A stretch of 64,000 bases of DNA from Cyclaneusma minus (taxonomy: Eukaryota > Ascomycota > Leotiomycetes > Marthamycetales > Marthamycetaceae): positions 434,001 to 498,000 of the forward strand of contig JAKZHN010000020.1 in assembly GCA_037179335.1 (NCBI GenBank), given 5' to 3'. The notes beneath the pieces are model-generated. The model did no database searches. It was given only the letters and a program-made list of their open reading frames with translations, and was not told where the DNA came from. Below, piece by piece: positions 24,126-35,409 of the stretch. The stretch's first letter is position 1, and each line of letters begins with the position of its first letter. The translations under genes and the position numbers were made by a program.

Positions 24126-24757
24126 GGTTTTTCCGGTTTGCTTGTAAAACTAGTGTCGGATGATCGAAAGCAGCAACGGCGGAGTTGAGGAAGGAAGAGC
24201 TCCAACTTCGACCGCCGAGATTTTCCCTTGGTAAATCTTTGAAATTTGAACGAGTCGAGAGACAACACGAAATCCGGCGGGTGTGTATCTCTTCAGCTTT
24301 CAGTATAAGTGACTCTTGACGGGCGAAAACCAAAGATGAGCTCGAGGGCTGTCTTTGAATTAAAGGGATCAGATTTTTACGGAAAAAGACGTTGCAGCTA
24401 GAGACATGTGCCCAGGATCCTTTCTGTAACAACATCTCAAGATTTTCTAGTTAACGCATCCTTAGATTATTCCAAAGACCACGAAAGGAACGTACAGCCA
24501 TAACAAAATGGCAGAAAATATAGAAAGCCTTTCAGTCGACGAATCTGGAGTTAACTTCAGGCCATGTGAAATGACGCAACTCTGACTGGACGGCGCAAAA
24601 TACCCCACCAAAACTTCGACACGCAGTCGCATATGGCCCCCGTTCCGTCTACGAAAAGATTCATAAGCAGCTCAACTTCCGGCCTTAATTCCTTTTCTCT
24701 GCAACAGTCGCTCTGCCGTTCACAACCAGCACTGCTTCACAGATCCCAGCCGCCACC
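24126..24757. promoter_or_regulatory. Shared promoter region, ELP4 and acireductone dioxygenase
   Basis: A 632-bp head-to-head gap lies between start codons at 24125 (minus) and 24758 (plus). No TATA box or repeat is evident. The plus-side leader is CT-rich just before the ATG. Confidence 0.45.
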
Positions 24758-25424
24758 ATGAGAGCGTACTGGTCCGACAACCAACCCGTACGCATCCCCC
24801 GCTCACCATCTCTCAAAAGCCTCAAAGCTAACACAACATTTTCACCTTCAGGGCGACCAGCGCCTCCCGCACGATTCCGGCCGCGACGTCTCCCTCGAAT
24901 CCCTCGCCAAGATCGGCGTACTCTACTACAACTTCTCGGACCTCTCCTCCGTCGACAAGCTCGCCTCCGACCGGTCCTACAAAAACCGCGACGTGATCAC
25001 CGTGTCCCCCGAGAAAATGGGAGACATATACGAAGAAAAAGTCAAATCGTTTTTCCACGAGCACTTGCACGAGGACGAGGAGATTCGCTATATTAGAGAT
25101 GGGGCGGGCTACTTTGATGTGAGGAGTGAGGGGGATGAGTGGATTCGCATAAGGCTGGAGAAGGATGATATGATTATCTTGCCGGCGGGGATTTATCATC
25201 GCTTTACTACTGATGAGAAGAATGTGAGTGTTGATTGTGTTTTGGGGGATTTGGGGGGTGGAGTATGGGGATGTTGAGCTGACTTCAGTGTGAAACAGTA
25301 TATTGTGGCGATGAGGCTGTTTAAGGAGGAGCCAAAATGGACGCCGTTGAACCGCGGGCCGGAGGTGGATGTCAACCCTTACCGGAAGGAATATATCCAG
25401 GAGTACGCTATTGCGGCCCAGTAG
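24758..25424 (+). CDS. ADI1: Acireductone dioxygenase (methionine salvage)
   Basis: Exons are 24758-24787, 24852-25223 and 25299-25424, giving 175 aa, the usual ARD length. The first exon is only ten codons (MRAYWSDNQP). The cupin core shows the metal-binding residues HEHLHEDEEIRYI (two His plus Glu) and a later His in LPAGIYHRFT. This enzyme oxidises acireductone in the methionine salvage pathway. The iron form yields the keto-acid precursor of methionine; the nickel form is off-pathway. The end RKEYIQEYAIAAQ is typical. Intron 1 follows codon ten immediately, so a gene finder starting at the next ATG would lose the N-terminus. Confidence 0.95.
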
Positions 25425-25824
25425 GGAGCGGTTTTGGGAGACGAGTTTTCTATACATAGGTACTTGGATGAAATTCGATGATTTACGATTGAAGAAGGTA
25501 TCACGAGCAGATGATGAGAGATGGCACTTTTTTAACAATATCAGTAGACGTGCATTTTTTGCAGCTAAATTTTCTTGAACAGGATGAGCTGCCATCAGAA
25601 AAAACGAGCCTTCTTGCTCAATATCTGATGGAAAAGCTCTTGGGATGTTGGAGTTGAAGAATTCCATGATGATCTGGACCCCGCAGATGACAGGGGTAGG
25701 AGGGCAACCCCACGCGGTTGGTGACCGCACCAAAACTCGCGCTGCATCACCATGTAGACTGGAGCTCCCGCAAGCTGCGCTCCTACAGTTCTCTATGATA
25801 TGACCAGCAGAAGCACTCAAGGCG
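25425..25824. other. Intergenic region, ADI1 to SDR
   Basis: 400 bp hold the 3' flank of ADI1 and the SDR promoter. A small perfect stem (GCGGT/ACCGC) lies at 25714-25728. No gene is recognised. Confidence 0.4.
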
Positions 25825-27031
25825 ATGGAGGGCAAAGATGGCGGAGGTCAGAATGGAGGAGCTACATCTCCCGAAAGCCAAACTCACAACAAGCCGCCCA
25901 ACCTGCAGCTGCCTCCGAGCTGTGATCCTCCCGGTCCAGGAAACCCGCCGAAGCAGCTTGTATGGGTAGTAAGTCACAACCCCCCTTTCATTCCCAATGA
26001 TCGGGTAGTCAACAACTCGATTGGCCCAGAGTCTCTTCTCTTACCATCAACATGACTGACGGCCACCCTCCCAGGTCTTCGGAGCAACGGGCCACATGGG
26101 CCGCTCGCTCGTCCGCAACGCCCTCAGCCAGGACGACCTCGTATGCGCCGTCGGCCGCACCTTCGAGAACACGCTCGCCTCGATGCAAAACTGGCATCCC
26201 AACTGCCACGGCGCGCTCTGCGATGTGCGCGCCCGCGACTCCGTCGACCGCGCGATCCAAAGTGCCCTGGACCACTTCGGCCACATCGACGTGATAGCCA
26301 ACTGTTCTGGCTACGGCGTCATCGGCGCCTGCGAAGACCAGGACGAGCACGAAATCCGCAACCAGTTTGAAACCAACTTTATGGGCACTGTGCATATTAT
26401 CCAGCAGACGCTGCCTTATTTTCGCGAACAGGGCGCGGGGAGGTATTTGATTTTTAGTAGCACGAGTGGGGCGTTGGGTGTGCCGGGGCTGGGACCGTAT
26501 TGTGCTACGAAGTATGCGGTTGAGGGGCTCGTTGAAGCTCTGTTGTACGAGGTCGATGCGTTCAACATCAAGGCTACACTGGTCGAGCCCGGGTTGGTGA
26601 GAAGGGATGAGCCGGAGTGGGCGGCCAATCCGTTACCAACCTGGGGACACTTTCTGATAAAGCCGAGCAGTGAGCCGTACTCGCATCCTACGAGTCCGGC
26701 GCTCCATGCAAAGCGTATGGTGACGTGGTTGGGAGATAGACAGCCGACGAGTGCTGTTAAGTGTGCTGAGTTGGTGTGGCAGTTGGCTCATTGCTCGTAT
26801 CCGCCGTTAAGGCTTTTGCTGGGCAGCTATGCTATTGAGAGCATCAGGGATCGGTTGAGGTCTATTATTGAGGAATTGGAAGACTGGAAGCACCTGAACT
26901 TCCCTGCGGCACCTGGTGCTGAGGATATGGAGAAAGACGAGAGAGCTGAGAGGGAAGGTAGAGCTGAAAGAGAAGACGATGGAGAAGACTCGGGGCAATG
27001 GACACGAGTAAATGATGGTACAGTTAGGTGA
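25825..27031 (+). CDS. Classical short-chain dehydrogenase/reductase, 366 aa
   Basis: Exons are 25825-25968 and 26075-27031. After a Gly/Pro-rich N-terminal extension of about 45 aa the Rossmann motif VFGATGHMG begins exactly at the exon junction. Then come the family landmarks: NCSGYG in place of NNAG, SSTSG for the catalytic serine, and YCATK for the Tyr-x3-Lys pair, followed by VEPGLVRR. This fits an NAD(P)-dependent oxidoreductase; the substrate cannot be told. The C-terminal 40 residues are a charged, repeated ERAEREG-like tail not part of the SDR fold. The N-terminal extension has low complexity and may not be translated if a later start is used. A 19-bp tandem array starts about 27 bp after the stop. 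Confidence 0.85.
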
Positions 27032-27057
27032 AAAAGGTCAGGACCCGCCCTCCAATA

Positions 27058-27193
27058 ATTGGGAGTATCCCCGGTATTTATTATTATCCCCGAGACTTGG
27101 GAGTATCCTCAAGGACTAGTAGTATCCCCAACAATTGAGAATAGCCCTAGGGATTGGGAATATCCTGGATGATTAGGAATATTCTGAAGGAGC
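27058..27193. repeat. Degenerate 19-bp tandem array, seven units, 3' of the SDR gene
   Basis: The core TATCC (or TAGCC/TATTC) occurs at 27066, 27085, 27104, 27123, 27142, 27161 and 27180, exactly every 19 bp. Unit consensus is about TTGGGAGTATCCCCAAGGA. The phase is kept perfectly although the units are only moderately alike, so the array has aged by substitution rather than by indels. It begins within 30 bp of the stop codon at 27031 and so probably lies in the 3' UTR. Confidence 0.75.
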
Positions 27194-27484
27194 AAGTAAA
27201 TCTCAAATGACTGGAAACAGAAGTCCATTCTGACCACTGCTACACATCCAGCTCAAAAGGGGGTGCAGGCCTTTTTCGCCCCACTGTAAACGGGTATATA
27301 GATAACAAGGTGCTACTGCCTTGAAAACAGTAATGCAGGATTGCATTTGGTGAGCTAACCCTTATCCTTGCCAGACCGAAATCCCAAATCCCAAAGCAAT
27401 GCAACTCACGAAACGCCTACTTCCAGATGAAACCCCCCATCGCCGTACCCAGACTTGTGGAAAAGCTCCAGACATAACATTCAT

Positions 27485-28260
27485 TCACCTCACCTCCGGT
27501 GCTGCCGCGACAGCGATATCGTTGTTTATCGTATCCGCGGTTGCGAGGGCCGGCCGTCCTTCGAATAATCGCCTCCACCAACTAGGGGGGTCGAAAGGCT
27601 TCTGCCCGTTGTGTAATGGAGGCCAAATATCGCTGAAGTAGTACCACACATGACCGATTACCACGCCCATAATCTCGTCCTTTGGAACGCTCCCGTGCAG
27701 AATCAAGCTGAAGCCCATCAGAACCCAGGGCAAGTAAGGAGCGGTAAAGACCATCAGTCCCAGGAAGCTGAGTCTGGTATCAGGGTTCCGTCGCGACCAG
27801 ATATAGACGAGTGTAGAGGACAAGGGGTGGCCGAGGAATGGCATAGAGACGAGAGGCGACATGCATATCAGGCAAGTCGTAGCATAAAGGAGGAGCCACG
27901 AGAATTGGGCAGGTGATCTTCCGGCGGATTCTTCGAGGAGGCGAGAGTAGCGCTGGAGGAAGAAGACGTGGAAGACGAGATCGAGGGATAAGGGGCCAAA
28001 GTATAAGAAGGTTGTGAGCAGTCGCCAATACTGTCAACGTTAGTATATGGCTAGATGAGTTCGAATGATAGCCCACATACCTGTGACTTCACAAAGACTG
28101 CGCGGAAGCTATAGAAGAGCTGGAAGGGAGTGACAATCTGGCACTGAACCAAGGCGCTGGTCAATACGGTAGCGGTTGTCCACCATCTTGTGCAGACGGG
28201 CATCTCCCAGAACCAAGTCTCGAGCGGGAAAGCCGCGCCCCCGGCGAATCCCTCATCCAT
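27485..28260 (-). CDS. Derlin-family ERAD membrane protein (Der1-like)
   Basis: Exons on the minus strand are 28260-28081 and 28030-27485, giving 241 aa. The protein matches derlins throughout: PVCTRWWTTATVLTSALVQC, PFQLFYSFRAVFVKSQYWRL (the W-R motif after TM1), FLYFGPLSLDLVFHVFFL, and YIWSRRNPDTRLSFLGL before the GxxxG-containing helices. Derlins are catalytically dead rhomboids that thin the ER membrane to let misfolded proteins out for degradation. A C-terminal SHP box is not obvious, which favours a Der1-like over a Dfm1-like role. It is divergent with the CenH3 gene. Confidence 0.93.
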
Positions 28261-28781
28261 ATTGACTGTATTGGGGAGAAAAGTATGCTGAGGTGAATAT
28301 CCTCTTTCCTCCTCGAAGAAGTGTTGAGGAAGAGATGGCTGTTACTTTGTCCTTACGTTGTTGTTGTAAGGTGGCACTTTAAGGTGGCACGGCTGCCAGC
28401 TGCGGCACGCTCCACGGGTCGGTAATGCCAAGGCCGACCCCTGCCAACCATCATGCTCGCCATTGAGCCTCGCGTTTTTGCGACAACAACAATTTCACCA
28501 CCATTCGCCCATTCAGCTGTCGCGCGACACCCACCAAATACCGACGAGCTCCAGTGGCCCCTTTGCAGCTTTACGACTATAAATCAGTCGCGCGATTGAC
28601 CGCACTTCGTCGATCCCGGCGCATCAATACCAGCCCCAACACGTCGACCGAAGGCTCTTAGATATCAACACGTCCCCCGCTACGAATCGCGTCTTCCACT
28701 ACACCCCACCACGTGGGCATACAGCTTAGCTAGCTGCAAGCACTCTCGATTGATACTCTCGCTCCTTCTCTGCGTATCGCC
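28261..28781. promoter_or_regulatory. Shared promoter region, Derlin and CenH3
   Basis: 521 bp between divergent starts. It contains a short direct repeat (AAGGTGGCAC at about 28369 and 28381) and a CACGTGG box near 28711, about 70 bp before the CenH3 ATG. Confidence 0.45.
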
Positions 28782-29550
28782 ATGATTCAACAACAAGTCT
28801 ACGGTCCTGTGCCTGAAAGCCCCCTCAAGCCGACTCCATACTATGCCACCGCCGGCGTACGCAAGAACTATGCCCCAAGTCGAGCACCAGCAAAAGCACC
28901 GAGAAAGACGGCCCCGCCTCGCCCGAGACCGTCTGTCGGTGGAAAGACTGTAGGAGGCAAGGGCCAGGTCGCAGGAAAGACAGTCACATCAGGGTCGTCA
29001 TATCGAAGGACCAACACAGTCGAGCGTACGGCCCCTCTCCTAGCGACTCCAGCCTCCCAATGCTAATATACTATGTTGTGTTTCCAGCCGGCGATCCATT
29101 GCCTCACAAGAAGTACCGCTACAAGCCCGGAACCGTTGCTCTACAAGAGATTCGCCGATACCAGCGCTCCACTGACCTCCTAATCACCAAACTGCCCTTC
29201 TCCCGCCTCGTATGTCCATTTCCCCCTGTCCTTCCGCCCCTATCACAGTCCTAATCTGCCTGTTCACTGGAGAATAATTGGGGCACCTCTACTGGAAATC
29301 AAACCAAAATACTAATACGTCTTCCACTTTATAGGTCCGCGAAATCGCCCTCAACCTCCGCCCCTCCAACTCGGACTTCCGCTGGCAGTCGCAAGCCATC
29401 ATGGCCCTCCAAGAAGCCGCCGAAGCCTTCCTCGTCCACCTCTTCGAAGACACCAATCTGTGCGCTATTCACGCAAAACGCGTCACCATCATGCAGAAAG
29501 ATATTCAGCTCGCGAGGAGAATTCGAGGTGCTTGGGGTGGATTGGGTTAA
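28782..29550 (+). CDS. Centromeric histone H3 variant (CenH3/CENP-A/Cse4)
   Basis: Exons are 28782-29025, 29088-29209 and 29335-29550, giving 193 aa. The first 100 residues are a long basic, Pro/Lys-rich tail unlike canonical H3. The histone fold begins at PGTVALQEIRRYQRSTDLLI. Loop 1 is extended and carries the CenH3-type tryptophan (RPSNSDFRWQSQAI) where canonical H3 has the shorter DFKTDLRFQ. The fold closes with AKRVTIMQKDIQLARRIRG. This protein marks the centromere and replaces H3 in kinetochore chromatin. Intron 1 splits the tail from the fold; its acceptor is phase 1, joining TVE to PGDPLPHKK. Confidence 0.96.
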
Positions 29551-30514
29551 TCCACTTCATTCGCTTGATTTCCTAAATTTCGGTAGCTTGAAAGGCGTTT
29601 CTGGAAGGTGATTCTTGTGTTGCTAGGATTGTGGGATGGCTGCGGCCAGATACAGGCGTGATTTGCTAGCTTGGAAGGGCGTTTGTGGTAGGGAGTCGTT
29701 AATGGGAGGACTTTTCTGTGTGTCTGCATTGGAGGAGTTGACTTGTGGGATTACTATTGAAGGAGTTCTACAGTGGAGCATTTGCGGCGGTATAAGGGGA
29801 CGGATTTGCTGGGGCGGCTTTATTGTACGTGGTCTACCACCTGGGATCTGTACAGCAATCATTGTTGTTTCAAGGCGTTCCGAGTTTCACAGGGCAGAAG
29901 TCCGGAATTTTTGTGCAATGCCAGCAGCTAGGTATCTGAGGATGGCGGACGTTGCTAAACATGATTCCGCCTAAAGGCCATACACGGTTTCCTTGATGCT
30001 CTATGATGACTTAGGATTGAAATGGCACTCTTTGCGGCCCCTCTTGCTACTTTGCTCGATACCTCAAAAGCCGGAAAGCAACCGCTCCGAAAATAGTGGC
30101 GGGGATTATGCATGTGTTCAATTGCTGCTTCCGGATGTTTCGACGGATCCTCGAGCCGACTCGGAGACATAACTCGCAAACCCGTTCGCTGACCTCGATC
30201 AAGCCGCCCGCCCGGCATTTTGGATATCCGCGGTCCGAGACCACCCAGCATCAAAGACCTTCAGCTCGGATCGTGGCCTCGAGCGGATGTTTATATGCAT
30301 GCTATGAATTGTGACTAACTAGGTAGGTAGTTATTTTACTGGGTGACTGGGACAGTAGAAGTATAATTCTAAAGCATACACATGTATATATATAGCGACC
30401 AGATGTCCCTTGGAATGTTTTTGATTTTGTTATACACTACCATTACCATTACTCAAAAGTCAACTACTGCAAAAACAAACCACTTTCTTCATCCTTCCTC
30501 ATCAATCAGTCAAA
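29551..30514. other. Intergenic region, CenH3 to GFA-domain gene
   Basis: 964 bp without a supportable gene. It includes one CGGTCC motif at 30231 and a short CTAGGTAGGTAG run near 30319. ORFs in this stretch lack domains and have codon use unlike neighbouring genes. Confidence 0.4.
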
Positions 30515-31036
30515 ATGCCTACCGGAGGATGCTGGTGCGATGCCACCAAATACGAATACAGCGTCCAGCCTAGCGAGCGTGTTCGTCCCCCTCTCCCCAG
30601 TTCCCCCTTCACCAGCCCTTCTAACCAGTTCCACTCTCTCCCACCACAGATTGTCTGCCACTGCGTCACCTGCCAGAAAATTTCCGGCGGACCCTTCACC
30701 GTCAACGTCATGGTACCAGCCTCAGACGTGCGCATGATCAAGGGCGCCGAAAACCTCAAGTCCTTCTCGCAGAAGCACATTCTCGGCGGTCAACTCGCCA
30801 TCTACTTCTGCGGCATCTGCGCTACCACCTTGTACAAGCAGCTGCACATGGCGCCGTTTGATAAGAATTTTGTGATTCAGTCGGGGACGCTGGATGCGGT
30901 GGATGGGAAGCTGGGGGCGGATGTGGAGGCGCCTAATAAGGAGGCTTTTGTTGAGGATAGGGCGAAGTGGTTGCCGGAGTTGGAGTTGTTTGATATGCGG
31001 GCTGATGCAATGAGGCCGGCGCCTGTGGGGGAGTAG
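30515..31036 (+). CDS. GFA/CENP-V-type zinc-binding (Mss4-like fold) protein
   Basis: Exons are 30515-30580 and 30650-31036, giving 150 aa. The two zinc sites are GCWCDATKY (Cys-x-Cys) with CHCVTCQKISGG and FCGICATTLY. This is the layout of the glutathione-dependent formaldehyde-activating family, which in fungi covers many small carbon-sulfur lyase-like proteins of unknown substrate. The intron (69 bp, donor GTTCGT) is inferred because it brings IVCHC directly after the first motif, as in homologues. It also keeps frame if retained, so a longer 173-aa form is possible. Confidence 0.85.
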   Translation: MPTGGCWCDATKYEYSVQPSERVRPPLPSSPFTSPSNQFHSLPPQIVCHCVTCQKISGGPFTVNVMVPASDVRMIKGAENLKSFSQKHILGGQLAIYFCGICATTLYKQLHMAPFDKNFVIQSGTLDAVDGKLGADVEAPNKEAFVEDRAKWLPELELFDMRADAMRPAPVGE

Positions 31037-31569
31037 ATTAGGGGGGTTGGTGAAGCTCGAGCACAAGGGGTGTTGTAGAGTTGTGGATTTTGGCGTCCCT
31101 TGCAAGTTTCAGGGACAACTTTCCAATGTGTTTGACCATGGGGAGCTGGTGAGATGTACATGCCCGTAGTCCAGGAGGAGTTGTCTTAGCTGCCTTAGGC
31201 ATCTTAGCGCCATTGACGAACCGACGCTGGATATCTTCATAGTCGGTTATGTCGTTCACTATCCTTAATCAAACACCACTTCAACCTACTACAGAGCTAC
31301 ATGTGCATCTAGTATTATTGTGATCCCCTTGAAACCAACACAATGCAATTGCATTATGTATTATGCAAAGTATAATTCTCAGGGTGCTCCTGATCGGAAG
31401 ATCGAATAAGGTTTATGAAGTCGGGTATCCCATGATCTGCGCTTGCACGTGAGCTTACCTCAATGCGGGAAGGATGGCAGGTTGCGGGGTGTGGTCTCGG
31501 CGTTCCAAGGTGCCTTGCATTTGTCTTTCAGGTTCTCCAACTCGCCCTTGAAGCCCATATCTTGGCAGA
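31037..31569. other. Intergenic region, GFA gene to Zn2Cys6 regulator
   Basis: 533 bp holding the 3' flank of the GFA gene and the regulator promoter. No gene, repeat or RNA is recognised. Confidence 0.4.
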
Positions 31570-33963
31570 ATGAGCACTCTTTCGAAATCCGACAGGCTCT
31601 CCTCCGGCCTGAGACGCTCGGCAGCTGCCTGCCAGTCGTGTCGTCACAAAAAGACCAAGTGTGATGTACTGATTCGGGGCCAACCTTGCTCTCCTTGTGT
31701 GGTCGACGACCGCTCAGTCGCTGAGTGTGTGGTGATTGCGAGTAAGAGGCACGTCTGTATCCATGTCTTGCCCACAGAGCTCTATCTGACTGCGTGCTGT
31801 CGACTACCAGGGCCAAGAAGAATCCGGTGATACCGCGTCAACAGACACCATCGGGCACTTCTCCTCCCCATCCTTCTCTACCGCCTCACGCGCCGTCTGA
31901 GTCCCTTCCATTTGCCGAAACCGACGCCTTCACTGTGTCTCTTCCAGCAAGCTCCAATGAAGAGCGAGCTCTGCCAGTATCCACGCTTAACCCTCAATCA
32001 AATGTGGACCTTGTTCGTGAACAAGTTCGGCGCCGTTGGCAGCCAATATACATGGGTGGGTCTCGATCTTTCTCCGCTTCTCTTACATCCCGTCTCTTCT
32101 CTCGGTTTCTTAGTTATAACACAAGACAGGACACGCCTCATCGAACGACCTTTCTGTCAGCTTGACGATAAAGGATGCATTGGGAAGACCCAAGGGCCAT
32201 AATGTCACCATCCCCCAAGACAGTCAGAACTCTGCTCTGTCTCCTGAAGATTACATATATATGCAAGCTAAGGGCGTCTTTTCAATACCTACGATTGACG
32301 TCTGCGAGCATCTGCTACGCTGTTATTTTTTACATGTCCATGTTTTGCTCCCAGTTGTCAATGCCCATACATTCTTAACTGAATACGTTAATGGGGGGCC
32401 TTCCAACATCAACCTGATGCTTCTATGGGCAACTTTTCTAGCTGGGTCGCATGTGGGTTTGCTCTACTTCCGAGTATATATGTTTTTGTGGCTAATCTAA
32501 GTGTGTCCAGTTCGCAAGTCCGGAAGTCGTAAACGCAGCTGGGTTCAACAGTCAAGTTGAGATGAGCCAGTGCTACTACACTCGCGCAAAAGTGTGTCAC
32601 TCACTTTGATATTCTGGAAGGACCCTGCTGACTTCGATATATAGACTTTGTACGATTTAAACTATCTGCACGACAAACATGTACTTGCGCAGTCAGGCGT
32701 TATAATGGCGTATTGGCATCCTCCGTGTAAGGACATCACGGCCCTTTGGAACTTAATAGGACACGCGATATGGTTATGTCAAGACGTCCTGCCACATTCC
32801 AACGGAATCTCGTGTTCAGATGACTCCTTTCAGGATTCTACAGTATCTGTGTGGTGCCGAATATGGTGGGCTTGTCTACAATTCGACGCCTGGGCCTGCG
32901 TTTCCTGTGGCAGACGGCTGCGGATTAACCAGTCCAGCTGCCAAATCCCCATGCCTTCCTCGGATCGGATTATCGGAGAAATGAAGCAACTCCCATTGAT
33001 AGTACAACAACGATACCTTCCATGTCATGTTGACCGATTGGCAAACTACTACACCTACAACCTTCGTTTGGGAGAGGTTATTGAAAAGTTCCTAACCAGG
33101 GCTAACGTGGCCGACGACACCATTCCGACGATTGACGAAATAAAATCCTGGGAGGATGTTTTGAGACGTTCCGAAGAAGATACTCGTCGAATGGTTTCAG
33201 AAGATCTTCGTTCTCCCGACAGATTTGTAAAACTAGCAGCCTACCACTACCAGGTTTGCAGCGGGTAAGATTATCACTGCCAAATCCCCGGATCTACTCT
33301 GAGTTGCTGATTTCTTCCAACGAGGTGCTCTGATTTGCATTTTACGACCACACCTGTTCGATGCTCCACGAGGTCTTTCAGAATCCGAGAAACAGTCGTG
33401 GCAATCTGAAACTCTTCGCAAAATCACCGCAGCAGCTTCTCAGGTTATAAACGCACTAGAGGCACTGATCAGTCTTCATATGCTTCAGTATCGCCGGCAC
33501 TGGATGTAAGTAGCTCTTCCTCTTCGACTTATGAATATGGTTAACCAATAATTTCATCAGACTGGGTCCACTATTTACAGTGACGCACTTCTACCTGATC
33601 CAAATGGCCTCAGAACATCGGTTGGAACGACATCTTGCACGTAACAAGGTCGAAACTTGCATACTACTGTTCGAGGAGCTTCAGAAGACGAACTGGATGG
33701 TCGAGGCCAATTTCAGGGTCATCAAGTCCGCTTTGGATCATGTTCTAGCAGCCGAGCAAGGGAATCCCGACTCGGAACACATGCTGCTGGACAAGACGGT
33801 AGAGACTGATGCACAACGACAAGAACCAGTGGACGCGCAGAACCTGTCATTGACTGAGTACTCTTGGAGCTTGCCTGCTTCATTCCAAACCCCCTCGGGG
33901 CCATTCATACCGGAGAACCCCTCAGGGAGTAATCTCCCGCTGGATGATTATTCTTTCTTGTAG
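31570..33963 (+). CDS. Zn2Cys6 transcription factor with fungal-specific TF domain; one junction out of phase
   Basis: Best exons are 31570-31748, 31811-32055, 32130-32452, 32511-32591, 32645 to about 33253, about 33325-33505 and 33561-33963. The N-terminus has the binuclear zinc cluster ACQSCRHKKTKCDV then PCSPC and AEC, with nine residues between the last two cysteines, more than usual. The middle region (YMQAKGVFSIP, LRCYFLHVHVLLPVVNAHTF, VWCRIWWACLQFDAWACVSC) is the regulatory domain of cutinase-factor-type regulators. Two junctions are odd. The first intron keeps frame only with a GC donor (31749). Between AAYHYQ (ending 33253) and GALICILRPHLF (from 33325) no GT-AG pair keeps frame. So the gene is either damaged by a one-base indel, mis-sequenced, or uses an unusual splice. 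It lies next to an SDR and a CoA-transferase and may control them. Confidence 0.75.
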
Positions 33964-34174
33964 CATTTGCTAACGTCTTTCCATACATGCACATGGGACT
34001 ACGAAATATATTATGATTTCTAAATATCAGAGTCAAATTTGCTACTCTGAACGCCCCTAATGTAGTCTACGATCACAATGCAGCGTCTCTGATCAGGACC
34101 ATGTGTCCAAGCACCACCGGTGATGCAACAAGTTCTTCCTATAACTCGATGTACAACATTCACTGCGCCACTCC

Positions 34175-35076
34175 CTACTTCTTCTCGTCCTGCCAACCCT
34201 TTTTAGGCACACTCAAGTTTACAGTGGCGGAAACGCCAGCATCCACCGGCAGAAGAACGCCTGTTACCCATCTTGATTCCGGTCCGGCGAGCCAGCGAAC
34301 TGCGTAGCCCGTGTCCCAGCCAGAACCTTCGATCCCCATAAGGTTGCCTTCACGCCTTGATTCGCGAACCTCAGCGGTGACGGCCGGACTGGCGGATACC
34401 ATAGGTGTCCACGGTGAGCCTAGGTCTGTGTTAGAGAGAGCTGCCGCAGCGGGAAAGATGACGAACCTGGGGCTACACAGTTGACGCGAATGCCCTCCCT
34501 TCCATGATTGGCAGCCATAGCCTTTGTCAGATTGATGACAGCTCCCTTGGAGGTTGGGTAGAATAGATGAGGCAAGCCACCACCCATTCCAGCAACACTG
34601 CTCAAGTTGACAATGGAACCCTTGATCTCCCCATCATTCTTCCTGAAGGCGGGAATGGCATACTTCGCCATGAGCACCATGCTGTTGAGGTTGACTTCCA
34701 TGCTCTTGGACCACGCTGCCATATCCACATCCACAGCTGTGCCAGCTGTTCCTCCAATGCCGACGTTGTTGATGAGGATGTCCAAGCGACCCCAGGTCTC
34801 CAGGGCCAGCTCGACAACGCGAGCACAGTCTTCGGCCTTGGTGACGTCTGCGACCACGGGGATGGCGGCACCGAAGCCATCGGCTTTGATCAGCTCGACA
34901 GTCTTGGCAGCATCTTTCTCCGACACATCAACGCAGACGACCGAGGCCCCATCCTCGGCAAGAAGAATGGCCTCGCAGCGTCCATTACCATAACCGTCGG
35001 CAGCGCAGCCTGCTCCGGTGACGATGGCCACTTTTCCCTTCAGTGAACGGCTGACTCGTAGGTTGGCTTGAGACAT
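34175..35076 (-). CDS. Short-chain dehydrogenase/reductase of the accessory locus, 284 aa
   Basis: Exons on the minus strand are 35076-34467 and 34419-34175. Classical SDR features are present: KGKVAIVTGAGCAADGYGNG (TGxxxGxG cofactor motif with an insertion), CVDVSEKDA after strand beta2 (Asp favours NAD), NNVGIGG, NLSSVAG, YPTSKGA with the catalytic Tyr-x3-Lys, and RVNCVAPG. The end WVTGVLLPVDAGVS is the usual SDR C-terminal block. The substrate is unknown. It is divergent from the CoA-transferase across a 775-bp promoter region and convergent with the Zn2Cys6 regulator. A role with the CoA-transferase in acid or alcohol breakdown is inferred from context only. Confidence 0.9.
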
Positions 35077-35409
35077 TTCTGAGGTGGTGGAAAGACTATC
35101 AGGTATAGTAATGAGAAGGTTCGGTGATTGTTAGTGGTACTCAGGAGAAGATTTGAGCAGAAGATATGAGGAGGGGAAAGATGGGTAGTCCTCGATATTA
35201 GTAGTTATTTGAAGAGGAAAAGTTGATAAAGATGAAAAAAAAGAGAACTTGTGATCTCTCGGCCCATGGTTGCCTTATGGGCCGACAGCTACTATTGACT
35301 GAGACTTAAGTCGTTATGTGATGCAGGAGCATAATTTTGAGAATCGGGATTCCGGGGCCGGTTGTAAATGAGAAAAGTATAAAGCCGCTTTGCGTTCATC
35401 GTCCCGCGT

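Noticed and set aside
29636..29974. 112-codon ORF downstream of CenH3
   Set aside because: Composition and codon use look non-coding and no domain or splice partner is visible.
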